Source: Spongilla lacustris (lineage: Eukaryota > Porifera > Demospongiae > Spongillida > Spongillidae). Taken from it: a stretch of DNA of 64,000 nucleotides. Shown here piece after piece: positions 23,720 through 43,056 of the stretch. The notes below the pieces were generated by a model. It did no database searches. It saw only the letters and a program-made list of their open reading frames with translations, and had not been told where the DNA came from. The number at the start of each line of letters is the position of its first letter. Positions within the stretch are counted from its first letter, which is position 1. Made by a program: the position numbers and the translations under genes. The stretch lies in the NCBI GenBank assembly GCA_949361645.1, contig OX442421.1, forward strand, positions 9,769,484-9,833,483. The letters run 5' to 3'.

Positions 23720-26700
23720 TTAAGTAGCAGTTTCAGTTTCATTTGACTCCAGCTTTTGTTTCTTTCGGCATCTCATGTCGTTCAGTGTCTGTTCAATGGA
23801 GCGAAGGTCTCTTTTGTTGGCACTGGGGACTGGATACACACACCAGCATAAATCAGTATCTACCTAAATCACAACAACCACCTAAAGTTGGTTACTAACC
23901 AAATAATAACCACAAATACTAACCATATCCAAATACTTTGTTGGGTTCCATTTTGACTGCACTCTTTTCAGCACACGTGTCTCCAATGATGTGCTTGTAT
24001 TTGTCATGATAGTTGCTAGGAGGCTCCTCCCCCTTCCCTTCAGTATGTCTTATGTTCTCAGTAACCACAGTTTCAGTTTGAAGAACTTGTACACTTTTTG
24101 TTGGATCAAATTCCTGCAATGCATGATGTCATTGCATGAAGTCATTGCCAATACATTTGGTCTGACACAACATAGACTACTTACACATGTACGTATAAAA
24201 CACAACCTGTTTTCATATTATTTGATTTTTGATGCCTTTACAAATGATTCTTATGCATTGAAAATCTGCCTGCCTGCCTGTCACACAGTTATAAGTTTTA
24301 ATTAGCCATACATCCATATATAATGTTCTTGTTCTGCAGCTGAGGGTTGCAATAGAAGGCTAATACTTGCACTGAAATGCTGGTGGCTACACTTAGTGCC
24401 TGTGACAACATAAGAATCATTGCATCCTTCCAGAAAATCCAACAATTATAAAGATTTGTCCACCACACATGAGCACACACCACACATAAGCACACATCAC
24501 ACATAAGCACACACCACACATAAGCACACATCACACATAAGCACACACCACACATAAGCACACACATACCTCTCCTCTCTTCAGAGCTTGCAGTTCCAAC
24601 TCAGAAGGGGGGTGGTCCTGGAGGGTGCAAAGCCAACTGACAGATGACACAAGTGGGTGGTTCCACTTCCACTATACACTTATTTTTCTTATTAGTTACT
24701 GGTTCCCCTCCCCACTCCCTTATTGTTACTGGTTCCCCTCCCCACTCCCTTATTGTTACTGGTTCCCCTCCCCACTCCCTTATTAGTTACTGGTTCCCCT
24801 CCCCACTCCCTTATTGTTACTGGTTCCCCTCCCCACTCCCTTATTGTTACTGGTTCCCCTCCCCACTCCCTTATTGTTACTGGTTCCCCTCCCCACTCCC
24901 TTATTGTTACTGGTTCCCCTCCCCACTCCCTTATTGTTACTGGTTCCCCTCCCCACTCCCTTATTGTTACTGGTTCCCCTCCCCACTCCCTTATTGTTAC
25001 TGGTTCCCCTCCCCACTCCCTTATTGTTACTGGTTCCCCTCCCCACTCCCTTATTGTTACTGGTTCCCCTCCCCACTCCCTTATTGTTACTGGTTCCCCT
25101 CCCCACTCCCTTATTGTTACTGGTTCCCCTCCCCACTCCCTTATTGTTACTGGTTCCCCTCCCCACTCCCTTATTAGTTACTGGTTCCCCTCCCCACTCC
25201 CTTATTGTTACTGGTTCCCCTCCCCACTCCCTTATTGTTACTGGTTCCCCTCCCCACTCCCTTATTGTTACTGGTTCCCCTCCCCACTCCCTTATTGTTA
25301 CTGGTTCCCCTCCCCACTCCCTTATTGTTACTGGTTCCCCTCCCCACTCCCTTATTGTTACTGGTTCCCCTCCCCACTCCCTTATTAGTTACTGGTTCCC
25401 CTCCCCACTCCCTTATTGTTACTGGTTCCCCTCCCCACTCCCTTATTGTTACTGGTTCCCCTCCCCACTCCCTTATTGTTACTGGTTCCCCTCCCCACTC
25501 CCTTATTGTTACTGGTTCCCCTCCCCACTCCCTTATTGTTACTGGTTCCCCTCCCCACTCCCTTATTAGTTACTGGTTCCCCTCCCCACTCCCTTATTAG
25601 TTACTGGTTCCCCTCCCCACTCCCTTATTGTTACTGGTTCCCCTCCCCACTCCCTTATTGTTACTGGTTCCCCTCCCCACTCCCTTATTGTTACTGGTTC
25701 CCCTCCCCACTCCCTTATTGTTACTGGTTCCCCTCCCCACTCCCTTATTGTTACTGGTTCCCCTCCCCACTCCCTTATTAGTTACTGGTTCCCCTCCCCA
25801 CTCCCTTATTGTTACTGGTTCCCCTCCCCACTCCCTTATTGTTACTGGTTCCCCTCCCCACTCCCTTATTGTTACTGGTTCCCCTCCCCACTCCCTTATT
25901 GTTACTGGTTCCCCTCCCCACTCCCTTATTAGTTACTGGTTCCCCTCCCCACTCCCTTATTGTTACTGGTTCCCCTCCCCACTCCCTTATTGTTACTGGT
26001 TCCCCTCCCCACTCCCTTATTAGTTACTGGTTCCCCTCCCCACTCCCTTATTGTGAATGAACCTCCGCAAAGGCATTGGATAGTAATAGTTAGCAAGTGG
26101 AGGTAAATATTGATTAACTAGTAACCCTCACTAGTCAGAGTACATGTAGAACCAAAGAGAAGCCTTATTTCATAACTCGAGCGAGGAATATTTACATAAA
26201 TATACAATTAGTTATTGTTCAAAAGATTCTTTGTGGTTTAGAATTCAACAATTTTATATACAATTAGTTATTGTTCAAAAGATTCTTTGTGGTTTAGAAT
26301 TCAACAATTTTATATACCATTAGTTATTGTTCAAAAGATTCTTTGTGGTTTAGAATTCAACAATTTTATATACCATTAGTTATTGTTCAAAAGATTCTTT
26401 GTGGTTTAGAATTCAACAATTTTATATACCATTAGTTATTGTTCAAAAGATTCTTTGTGGTTTAGAATTCAACAATTTTACAGTTGTGCTGTTTTATTAC
26501 ATGATAGAATACAACAAATATACCCTCCAATATACCCTCCAATATACCCTCCAATATACCCTCCAATATACCCTCCAATATACCCTCCAATATACCCTCC
26601 AATATACCCTCCAATATACCCTCCAATATACCCTCCAATATACCCTCCAATATACCCTCCAATATACCCTCCAATATACCCTCCAATATACCCTCCAATA

Positions 26701-27882
26701 TACCCTCCAATATACCCTCCAATATACCCTCCAATATACCCTCCAATATACCCTCCAATATACCCTCCAATATACCCTCCAATATACCCTCCAATATACC
26801 CTCCAATATACCCTCCAATATGTCCTCCAATATGTCCTCCAATATGACCTCCAATATGTCCTGCAATATAACCTCCAATATATCCAATATAACCTCCAAC
26901 AAACCCTCCAATATGCCCTCCCAATATGCACTCCAATATACCCTCAATATGCCCTCCAATATGCACACCTTTTTAAAGAGCACCATTCTCTTTTCATCCT
27001 CTCCCTCTGCAGTGAAGGAATAAGCAGACAAGCTGTTTGCTTCAGCCAATTCATGGCTATATAGCAGAGAAAGATTAACATCCATGGTTCAGCAATGGGC
27101 TGCTACATGTAGATAGGCCTTGCTAGGTATGGTAGGCCTTGCTAGGTAGGGCAGGCCTTGCTAGGTAGGGTAGGCCTTGCTAGGTAAGGCAGGCCTTGAT
27201 ATCATGTAGGGTAGGCCTTGATAGGTAGGGCAGGCCTTGATATCATGTATGGTAGGCCTTGCTATGTTAGGGGAGGCCTTGATATGTAGGGCAGGCCTTG
27301 GAAAGTATTGCTATGTAGGCTAGGCCTTGGAAAGTATTGCTATGTAGGGTAGGCCTTGATATGTAGGGCAGGCCTTCTAAGGCAGGCCATATAGCTATGT
27401 AGGGCAGGTCTGGTATGCAAGGGAGGCCTTGCTGAATTGGAAAGGGGAAGAGTACTATTTTTTTAAAAGGGCTACACCCCTTCTTACATGCTTACATGAT
27501 AGCTCGATACACCTTGCCCATTGGTGGAAAGTTCAGTCGCCTTTGGTCAGTGCTCAAGAACTCGCCTACTTCGTTCGTAACCTGCACCGCGACCACACGC
27601 ACACACGCAGAGCGAAACATATGCGACAGCCGCACATCTAGCACACGTGCACACAGGTGCATGAACACGAATGTTACTAACATCTGTTCTGAACTTTTCA
27701 ATTTTTTTCATTTGATCTGCCTCTTCTTTCTGCTGGTGCGCCTTCAATGCTGCACCCGTACATCCAGTACATCATCGTAAATGCAGTGTTATAATTAACT
27801 CACCTTTGGCCAATTTTTTATCCTTGTCGCTAGGTGCTGGAGGTTTTTCCATCGATCCCAATATCGATCCGAGCAAATCCAT
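23720..27882 (-). CDS. SPAG7: SPAG7 homologue (R3H-domain protein)
   Basis: Exons in transcript order: 27804-27882, 27682-27749, 27496-27581, 26969-27056, 24570-24617, 23924-24113, 23720-23829. The model gives 222 aa, against 227 in human. The start MDLLGSILGSMEKPP matches the SPAG7 N terminus. A basic coiled region follows, then the R3H core (FPPMGKVYRAI, HELAEANSLSAYSF, MVLFKK), the RGEEFDP motif, YHDKYKHIIGD, and VPSANKRDLRSIEQTLND at the C terminus. Nuclear, nucleic-acid-binding by family; exact role unknown. Intron 4 (24618-26968) is almost wholly tandem repeat. The start faces RGS22 at 120 bp; the tail lies 228 bp from the methyltransferase stop. Confidence 0.93.
24690..26055. repeat. 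30-bp minisatellite (TTACTGGTTCCCCTCCCCAC)
   Basis: About 45 nearly identical copies lie in SPAG7 intron 4. A 31-bp variant (CTTATTAGTTACTGG) punctuates the array at irregular intervals, about every 4-13 copies. Confidence 0.95.
26200..26480. repeat. 56-bp tandem repeat (TTAGTTATTGTTCAAAAGATT)
   Basis: Five AT-rich copies lie in SPAG7 intron 4. They contain AGAATTCAACAATTTTATAT and have no unique spacers. Confidence 0.95.
26518..26962. repeat. 12-bp minisatellite (TACCCTCCAATA)
   Basis: About 25 perfect copies are followed by degenerate ones (TGTCCTCCAATA), running to the SPAG7 exon boundary at 26968. ORFs 'YPPIYPPI' and 'YTLQYTLQ' are artefacts. Confidence 0.95.
27110..27430. repeat. Degenerate repeat (TAGGGCAGGCCTTGCTA)
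   Basis: Irregular copies fill SPAG7 intron 3 (27057-27495). Confidence 0.8.
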
Positions 27883-28002
27883 TTTTGCAAGATTGTGTAC
27901 GTCCGCATTCGTAATTACCTATATTTACACGTGACGGCACGTGGTAGTTGCTCGGAAACAAAATGTAAACGTGTGCTGTCTCGGCCCCTCCCCTATCCCC
28001 AC
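27883..28002. promoter_or_regulatory. Bidirectional promoter, SPAG7 / RGS22
   Basis: 120 bp separate the two start codons. Two CACGTG E-box cores lie close together at about 27930-27943. No TATA box is seen. Function is inferred from arrangement only. Confidence 0.65.
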
Positions 28003-37320
<9,318 letters not shown>

Positions 37321-37576
37321 TAACCAGACATGGCTGCAACCCACGCAGCTAATATTCCTTCGGCCCTGATGTATGTACCATCCTGCTATGCATGCAGGTG
37401 ATTTGGAGCTTTCACTAAAGCCATTGACAAGGAGGACAATTTTTGCTAGTTGAAATGTCCATGTATGTGAGAATTATAATTCATTGGTATTCGTCGTTTG
37501 TTGCTGCAAAGAAGACCAGCCACGTACTTACCGCTGACGTCACGCATCCTTGATTATAATTGTATGTAAAACTTAA

Positions 37577-37772
37577 AGTTGCCCCCAACGGGATTTGGAT
37601 GCTACGGCCGTTACGGTCCTGTTTAAGAAGCTGTGTAAAAAGCGTAGAATCATTTAGAAATCACACGCTTCTAATGGTTTTCGTGTGATTTCTGTTCAAT
37701 CACGCAATGATTCGAGTCGACGCTATTTTTTCCTGTTTACTGCCGTAGCATCCAATCCCGTCGGATGAGCCT
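37577..37772. mobile_element. 196-bp palindromic element flanked by TTAA
   Basis: TTAA lies at 37573-37576 and at 37773-37776. The arms share ACGGGATTTGGATGCTACGG (right arm lacks one T), and an inner hairpin (AGAAATCACAC / GTGTGATTTCT) sits near the centre. TTAA duplication fits piggyBac-type mobilisation; the family is an inference. The remainder of 37321-37854 shows nothing coded. Confidence 0.6.
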
Positions 37773-38071
37773 TTAAATATTTACTTCGTAGATGGTACAA
37801 TGACTAGGTAAGGGGATTGCTTGCGTGCATTTCATCTTGGCAACAGAACTTCTGGGCACTTATGCAGTTTCCCCTCCCCCCACTTTAATTATTGCGTTTA
37901 CGTAATGTTTATTTACGTATAATGATAACCACCTGCTTTATTATCGGTCGGACCTTTGGGCAGCATACAACAAGCTAGGAACACAACGATACCAGCATCT
38001 TACCGTTAACCATACATACAATGCAACTTTCATCAACCACCATGTTATGTAACAGTGTTCTTTAAAGGGGG

Positions 38072-38181
38072 CGGGGTTCCCCTCCCTCACCCTCCCTTTT
38101 TATTTCATTTCATGGAGTTTTGGTTACGTCCGTTATTTAATAAAAAGAAAGTGGGGAGGGTGAGGGAGGGGGTACCCCTCC
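38072..38181. repeat. Inverted repeat nested in the transposon
   Basis: CCCTCCCTCACCCTCCC and its complement GGGAGGGTGAGGGAGGG lie around a spacer of about 60 bp; AAAGGGGG/ACCCC-type ends suggest a small nested element. Confidence 0.6.
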
Positions 38182-38408
38182 CTCTTACATAAAGAGTCAA
38201 CTTAGTACCACACGCCACGGTTGTTCGGAGTTGGAAACTAGGTTGCGTATTAAGAACATACGGTACGGGCTCTTAACACAACTTTTAATGAGCTCATTAT
38301 CGCAGTCGTTTTATCGTACCTTTTCAGAGGTCTATTTCTTACTGTATTAACACTCTTATTAAAAACCAAACATAATTTCCACATCTTCTAACATTCCTCT
38401 TCTAAAAT

Positions 38409-38540
38409 ATGTCTGCATGTGTTGATCTCATGTCGTCTAATGTGTCAGTAAACAAGGAAGTCATGACATTATGTGCGCGTGTATTGGAATATGACCTTCA
38501 GTTGTGGATGTTGTACAGGCAGCTCCCGCAAGAACTCAGG
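38409..38540 (+). CDS. Possible first exon of a transposon-borne gene (unrecognised)
   Basis: 44 codons start at an ATG (MSACVDLMSSNVSVNKE...) and end at a canonical donor GTAAGC. A plausible next exon starts after ATATGTAG at 38686 and stays open for about 31 codons. I do not recognise the product. It lies inside the 8-bp-TSD element, on the same strand as the RING-like ORF, and may be its 5' part. Confidence 0.35.
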
Positions 38541-38946
38541 GTAAGCCTGGCGTTTTCGTAAAGAGAAAAGATGGGGGCACAAGGCTATATATACCAAAAG
38601 ACGAGAACGATAATTTTTCTCTTGCTGTGATATTTGCATTTTCATGAATAAATGACACGCTTGCGACTTAATATGTAGGGCAAATGGATTACCGCATCAA
38701 GCAACTTGGTAGAATGTGTAAGAAAAGAGTGGTTGTATATCAGTGTAAGGAGGTGGCAGAACAGCTTCTTATAGCTCAGTATCAGTCAACATAAACGATG
38801 ATGTACCACAACTCAGTCTCAAAAATGAAGGGTGTTCCAAAAAAATAAAAAAATAAAAATAAAAAACCTGTCACCTCTGGCTAGCTCACTGAGCTCAGGA
38901 GTGTAAGGTACAAGTAATATTATTAAAGATGTACAATTGAATAACA

Positions 38947-39439
38947 TGGCATATACTATTCACCTCATAACAAGTATCAAAGGCAGACGAAAACATCATC
39001 ACACCCATGCATTAATCGCAGGAGTACTTATCAGACACATACATGTACATCAACTGTACACTGTCCTGATTGTCCTGGGCCCCCACTGGCATCCTCTGTG
39101 TTTGGAACTCCTCTCACAGCCAGTAGCCCATGCAATGCACTTGTTTGTGCTAAGTGCATCATCATGCGGCTGACAACGTCAGCCACTAAATGGTGTCAGT
39201 GCTGCCGCTTAGAAAAGCCCATGTCTCCATCACAAGTGAAATGTGCACCAGAATTAATACTGCTGCTTCTGAGTGATGTGATGGCTCACTGCGTAGCCAG
39301 TACATTTGAAGTTGATCTCCCTACCAGAAGTGAAATGCATATGGCAGTTGATGTAGCAGTCCTCCTAGCTGATGAGTGCCTCTTGCAAGTCCCTACCTGT
39401 GGAAAAGTTAGGTTTGTCAACTATTCTTTTTTTAGTTAA
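38947..39439 (+). CDS. RING-like zinc-binding ORF in transposon (RAG1 N-terminus-like)
   Basis: Open frame without an obvious start codon, so an exon or a broken gene. Cysteine pattern: CPDC, then after about 20 residues C-NALV-CAKC, then about 13 residues on CQCC. This resembles the RING region of RAG1-like proteins, where the equivalent stretch is C-x-H-x2-C-x2-C, but the zinc-ligand histidine position is alanine here. Downstream KCAPELILLLLSDVMAHC resembles the segment after the RING. Similarity is by eye only. N-RAG-TP type transposons with RAG1 N-terminal similarity are known from molluscs, which makes a transposon setting sensible. It could equally be an unrelated cysteine-rich protein. 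Confidence 0.45.
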
Positions 39440-40156
39440 TAGTATTTTCCAACATGAGGTAACTACAGGATTTGGCCTACTTGGGGACCATGCAAAGTTC
39501 AGCGGGTTCTCCTAGTACCACACCATACGAGTACCACACCATGCATGAATGTCAAGCTCTAACGACTTGTGTCCATATAGTAAAGCACCACTTTCTAACA
39601 CTTAGTACAACATCACTTCAGTTGTACCACCACCCAAAAAGATAAAACAATAACAACTCTTTATCAACGCTCGAAAACCGCTAAAAAAATGGCTAGTTTT
39701 GTTCGTGTATAACTTCGCAAAAATTATCGTTCTCGATTAGCCTACACAAAAAAAACGGTACACACATGCCTTAGCTGTACCTTCCACGTTGGTTTTTCGG
39801 TGTTTCTTGCTGGAGGTCGTGGGAAATCCATTCTTTCTGAGGGGTGTTCTTTTGAGGTAGGCCGTTGTCGAAGGCCACAGTTCTTCGTGGGAGTGCGGCC
39901 CGAGCACGGGATAAGCACCATACAAAGTGCACAGGTCACAGTACTACACCGTGCAATAAACTTGTCAATAGGACATGTAGTTATCGTGTTTTGCTGTACT
40001 TTCCAAAGGTCATTTCGTTGTCGGGGTGGTTGCTAAGGGATGACGCAAGTACGTTTCAATATTACTTTTCTAAACCTAGTTTCCAATGTTTCAATGGAAT
40101 TGAACAACCGTGACGCATACATTTTAAAAATAATTACGTAAACGCAATAATTAGTG

Positions 40157-40319
40157 GGGGGGGGGGGGGGGGTAAGTAAGTAATCCCCCCCCCCCCCCCC
40201 CCCCCCCCCTCCTCACCGGCCCTGCATAAGTATGCTGTTATTCTACGTTATTAATAGCTGTCACGCCATAAATGGTCCGGGCTATAACCGGTCCGGGGGG
40301 GGGGGGGGGGGGGGGGGGG
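40157..40319. repeat. Alternating G and C homopolymer runs
   Basis: About G18, C25 and G26 runs occur within 165 bp at the right end of the transposon. They can fold onto each other and are prone to assembly error. Confidence 0.85.
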
Positions 40320-40416
40320 AAACTGCATAAGTGCCAACTTCTGTGGCTAATGAACGTTCGCAGTGTTTTATTATTAACGCCGTTCTGCGGTTCAAAAGGA
40401 AGAACAATAGTGGTGG

Positions 40417-40485
40417 TAGTCTGGGTACCCGACTATCGGTTGCATTACAACCGCACCGACGTCGATCATACGGGTACCCAGACTA
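40417..40485. repeat. 69-bp foldback element, TAGTCTGGG termini
   Basis: 15-bp perfect arms (TAGTCTGGGTACCCG) lie 74 bp beyond the transposon's TSD. It shares its terminus with the hairpins at 18234 and 21099. Confidence 0.65.
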
Positions 40486-40666
40486 GGGTGGCACCTTTTT
40501 ATAGTCCAAGTTGTTCAATTGAAGACGCTAAAACTTGGAGAGGGGTACCGCTCTCTCAGTGGCCTATCAATGGTTTTAATACGTAGAATAATGGCGAATG
40601 ACGTCATATATTGTGCTAAGTTTTTAAGAATGGGGGCGGGGGACTGCGAAGGGGAAATCCTTAATA

Positions 40667-42925
40667 ATGAGCGACTGTGAGCTTACAAGATTCGTCAAGC
40701 AGCTCAGGAGGATCGCCGAAAGCGATACGCCTGTAAGTTTTAGTTTTCTGTCATTCAATTTTAACTGCGGCACCTCTAAAAGAACACCGAGGTGGCCCTG
40801 GACGTGCTCCTGTCTCTTCAGAACTTGGCAGTCACTCAGGAAGGATTGCATGTGAGTTAAAGCTTTGTAGAGGGTGGCTGGGTGGATGGCTGCGGCTACT
40901 CCTGCCTTCCTTTCAAGAAATCTCGTGCCTGCACTCTTGTAAGGAAGGTTCTGAAGAAATGCGGAGGAAAAAAGCTTGCTCCTGTGGCTTCAAAACTGTT
41001 GAAATCTTGGAAGAGACTCTCTATTCCTTCTGTTAAGCATGAGAAAAACGTCGAAACTGTCAAACGGAACGAAAAACACGAAACCGTACCGTCTTCATCT
41101 TCATCATCGCCCTCCACATCTGGGTCGGGTGGTCAAGGCGAGGAGTCCATCTACAATATTGACAGCATCATACGAGAGAAATCAATCAACCTGCTATCCA
41201 ACGTTCTATCAATAGGCTCGTCGAGCGGTGAGTTCCACTTCCCTTCGCTGTGAGGGGCTTTGGTCCGATGGATTGTGCATGGTCGCTACGGTAATTAGGC
41301 CATGCGGAACAAGTACTTTACTATAAACCTTGAAGCCATGATGTATCCAACTGCGATGACATCACATTGTATTTTATCCAATAGTCGATAAGAACAGAAT
41401 CAGTGTTCTTGCAACCATGATTGAAGAGTACATCTTCTCGGAGTTCAAGGACACTGGAAATAAGTACAAAATGCGCATTCGCAGCAGAGTGGCAAACCTC
41501 GGTGACGTCAAGAATCCTGATCTAAGAAGAAGGGTCATCTCTGGTGAAATAACCGCAGCCCAGATTTCAACCATGACAGCAGAGGTACCCGGTATAAACT
41601 TGTTGTAACCACAAAGCTACAAATTCCACACTTTTCGCACGTTCATCATTCTGTGTACGATATTATAATATAGAGTTTTACGGTGTAGTCTAATATCCAC
41701 GATATCGAGGCTTTCGTCTAGTAGCCGTTAGTTACTAATAACCTTTAATTTAGGGTACTGAATGTAAATGTATTCATTCTTTCATTTTAAAAATTGGGGT
41801 ACATGTACATGTATTTCAGATATGAAATTATATTATAATCCAAGCTTGGATTTTTTTGTTTTTACAAAACAGTAATCATAAGAATGGAAAGTTGAGTGCT
41901 TGCAACTTGCAATGAGTTAACATTAAGATATCCACATCAGAAGGTTTGCTTTATCCATTAATCAACAATGCATGTATTTAACCCTAGGATCCACAAGCTT
42001 TACTTTAATTAATTATAAAAGGAGCCTACCTCAATTGTTACGTCCACAGGAAATGGCCAGTGATGTGGTCAAAAAGCTACGAGCTGAGCTGACTAAAGAT
42101 GCCATACGAGAAGCACAGGCGCCTGAAAGGGTATCCACATCAACTGACCTTCTGTCCTGCCCTGTATGTAAGAAGAGGAAGTGTAGCTACACTCAGGTAT
42201 ACTTGTGTGTGTGTGATATGCAAGCTGTATAGTAGTCATTTGTGGATGTCCTAATCGCTCACCTCATACTATCCCTCACTCATCCTTATACTCATCTCAC
42301 CTCCTCCCCTTCCTTTCCCTTAATTACTCTTTTCTCCATAGGCGCAAACGCTGAGTGGCGATGAACCTATGACAACCTTCGCATATTGCAATGAATGTGG
42401 CCACAGATGGAGAGTAAGTGTGGTGCTGCATGGGGAGGAGGTGCAGCTAATAGTCCTTGCTAGTGAAGTCCCAGGGGAGGTGTAATGACTAATAACAGCA
42501 TTTGGGACCCCTCCCTCCACCCCACATTTCAGCCCACCTGGATGGGGACTGGGTTGCTTTTCATTACATGTATCACAACCATTATGTACATCAGGGGGGT
42601 TATGATGTATTGGGGGTCCATTGTGTACATCAGGGGGGTTATGATGTATTGGGGGTCCATTGTGTACATCAGGGGGGTTATGATGTATTGGGGGTCCATT
42701 GTGTACATCAGGGGGGTTATGATGTGTGGGATGAATACAAATGAGAAGTCTTTCCCCCTACCTCCTCCCCCCTACCTCCTCCCCTTTCCCCCTTCCCCCT
42801 ACCCTCCTCCCCTTTCCCCCTTCCCCCTACCCTCCTCCCCTTTCCCCCTTCTCCCTACCCTCCTCCCCTTTCCCCCTTCCCCCTACCCTCCTCCCCTTCC
42901 CCCTACCCTCCTCCAGTTCTACTGA
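40667..42925 (+). CDS. TCEA: Transcription elongation factor TFIIS, copy 1
   Basis: TFIIS stimulates transcript cleavage by backtracked RNA polymerase II. Exons 40667-40732, 40783-40851, 40918-41227, 41385-41584, 42050-42196, 42342-42413, 42917-42925; 290 aa (human TCEA1 301). Domain I (LW/TFIIS N) ends in KLLKSWKRL; a Ser-rich linker follows; the central polymerase-binding domain ([20 protein letters not shown], then [19 protein letters not shown]) precedes the zinc ribbon [13 protein letters not shown]...CNECGHRWR. The catalytic DE pair is present, but the loop reads [10 protein letters not shown] instead of the usual [10 protein letters not shown]. The last exon encodes only FY-stop, where FC is usual. 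Paralogue at 45714. Confidence 0.92.
42590..42912. repeat. 39-bp repeat (x4) then pyrimidine repeat
   Basis: Four copies containing ATCAGGGGGGTTATGATGTA lie at 42590-42730, then a CTCCTCCCCTTTCCCCCTTC array runs up to the acceptor of the 9-nt last coding exon of TFIIS-1. Confidence 0.9.
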
Positions 42926-43056
42926 CAGCAGAAGCAGGAGTATGTAGTCACTGTTTTTATGCTACCATTGGAGACCACCACACCACAGCTGTGAACATAC
43001 ACTATAAACACATAGAATCACAAGTACTCGTAGCAGGGAGTAACATGTTGCCATGG

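Larger units (their letters stand above)
37855..40335. mobile_element. 2.48-kb DNA transposon with 20-bp TIRs and 8-bp TSD
   Basis: Perfect terminal inverted repeats GGCACTTATGCAGTTTCCCC (left, 37855) and its complement (ending 40335) are flanked by the direct repeat AACTTCTG (37847-37854 and 40336-40343). A second inner inverted repeat (AATTATTGCGTTTACGTAAT) occurs at 37886 and 40128. The interior holds an exon-like ORF (38409), a RING-like ORF (38947-39439), a nested palindrome (38072-38181) and G/C homopolymers near the right end. An 8-bp TSD fits hAT, P, KDZ or Novosib-like groups. No DDE transposase is recognisable, so it may be non-autonomous or decayed. Confidence 0.85.

Noticed and set aside
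24309..24405. Minus-strand ORF (ALSVATSISVQVLAF...) as a SPAG7 exon
   Set aside because: Joining it breaks the family alignment; RGE from 24570 splices directly to EFDPTKS at 24113 in the correct phase.
39737..39939. Minus-strand ORFs within the transposon
   Set aside because: 60-65 codons with basic residues but no recognised domain or clear splice context; not strong enough to call a gene.
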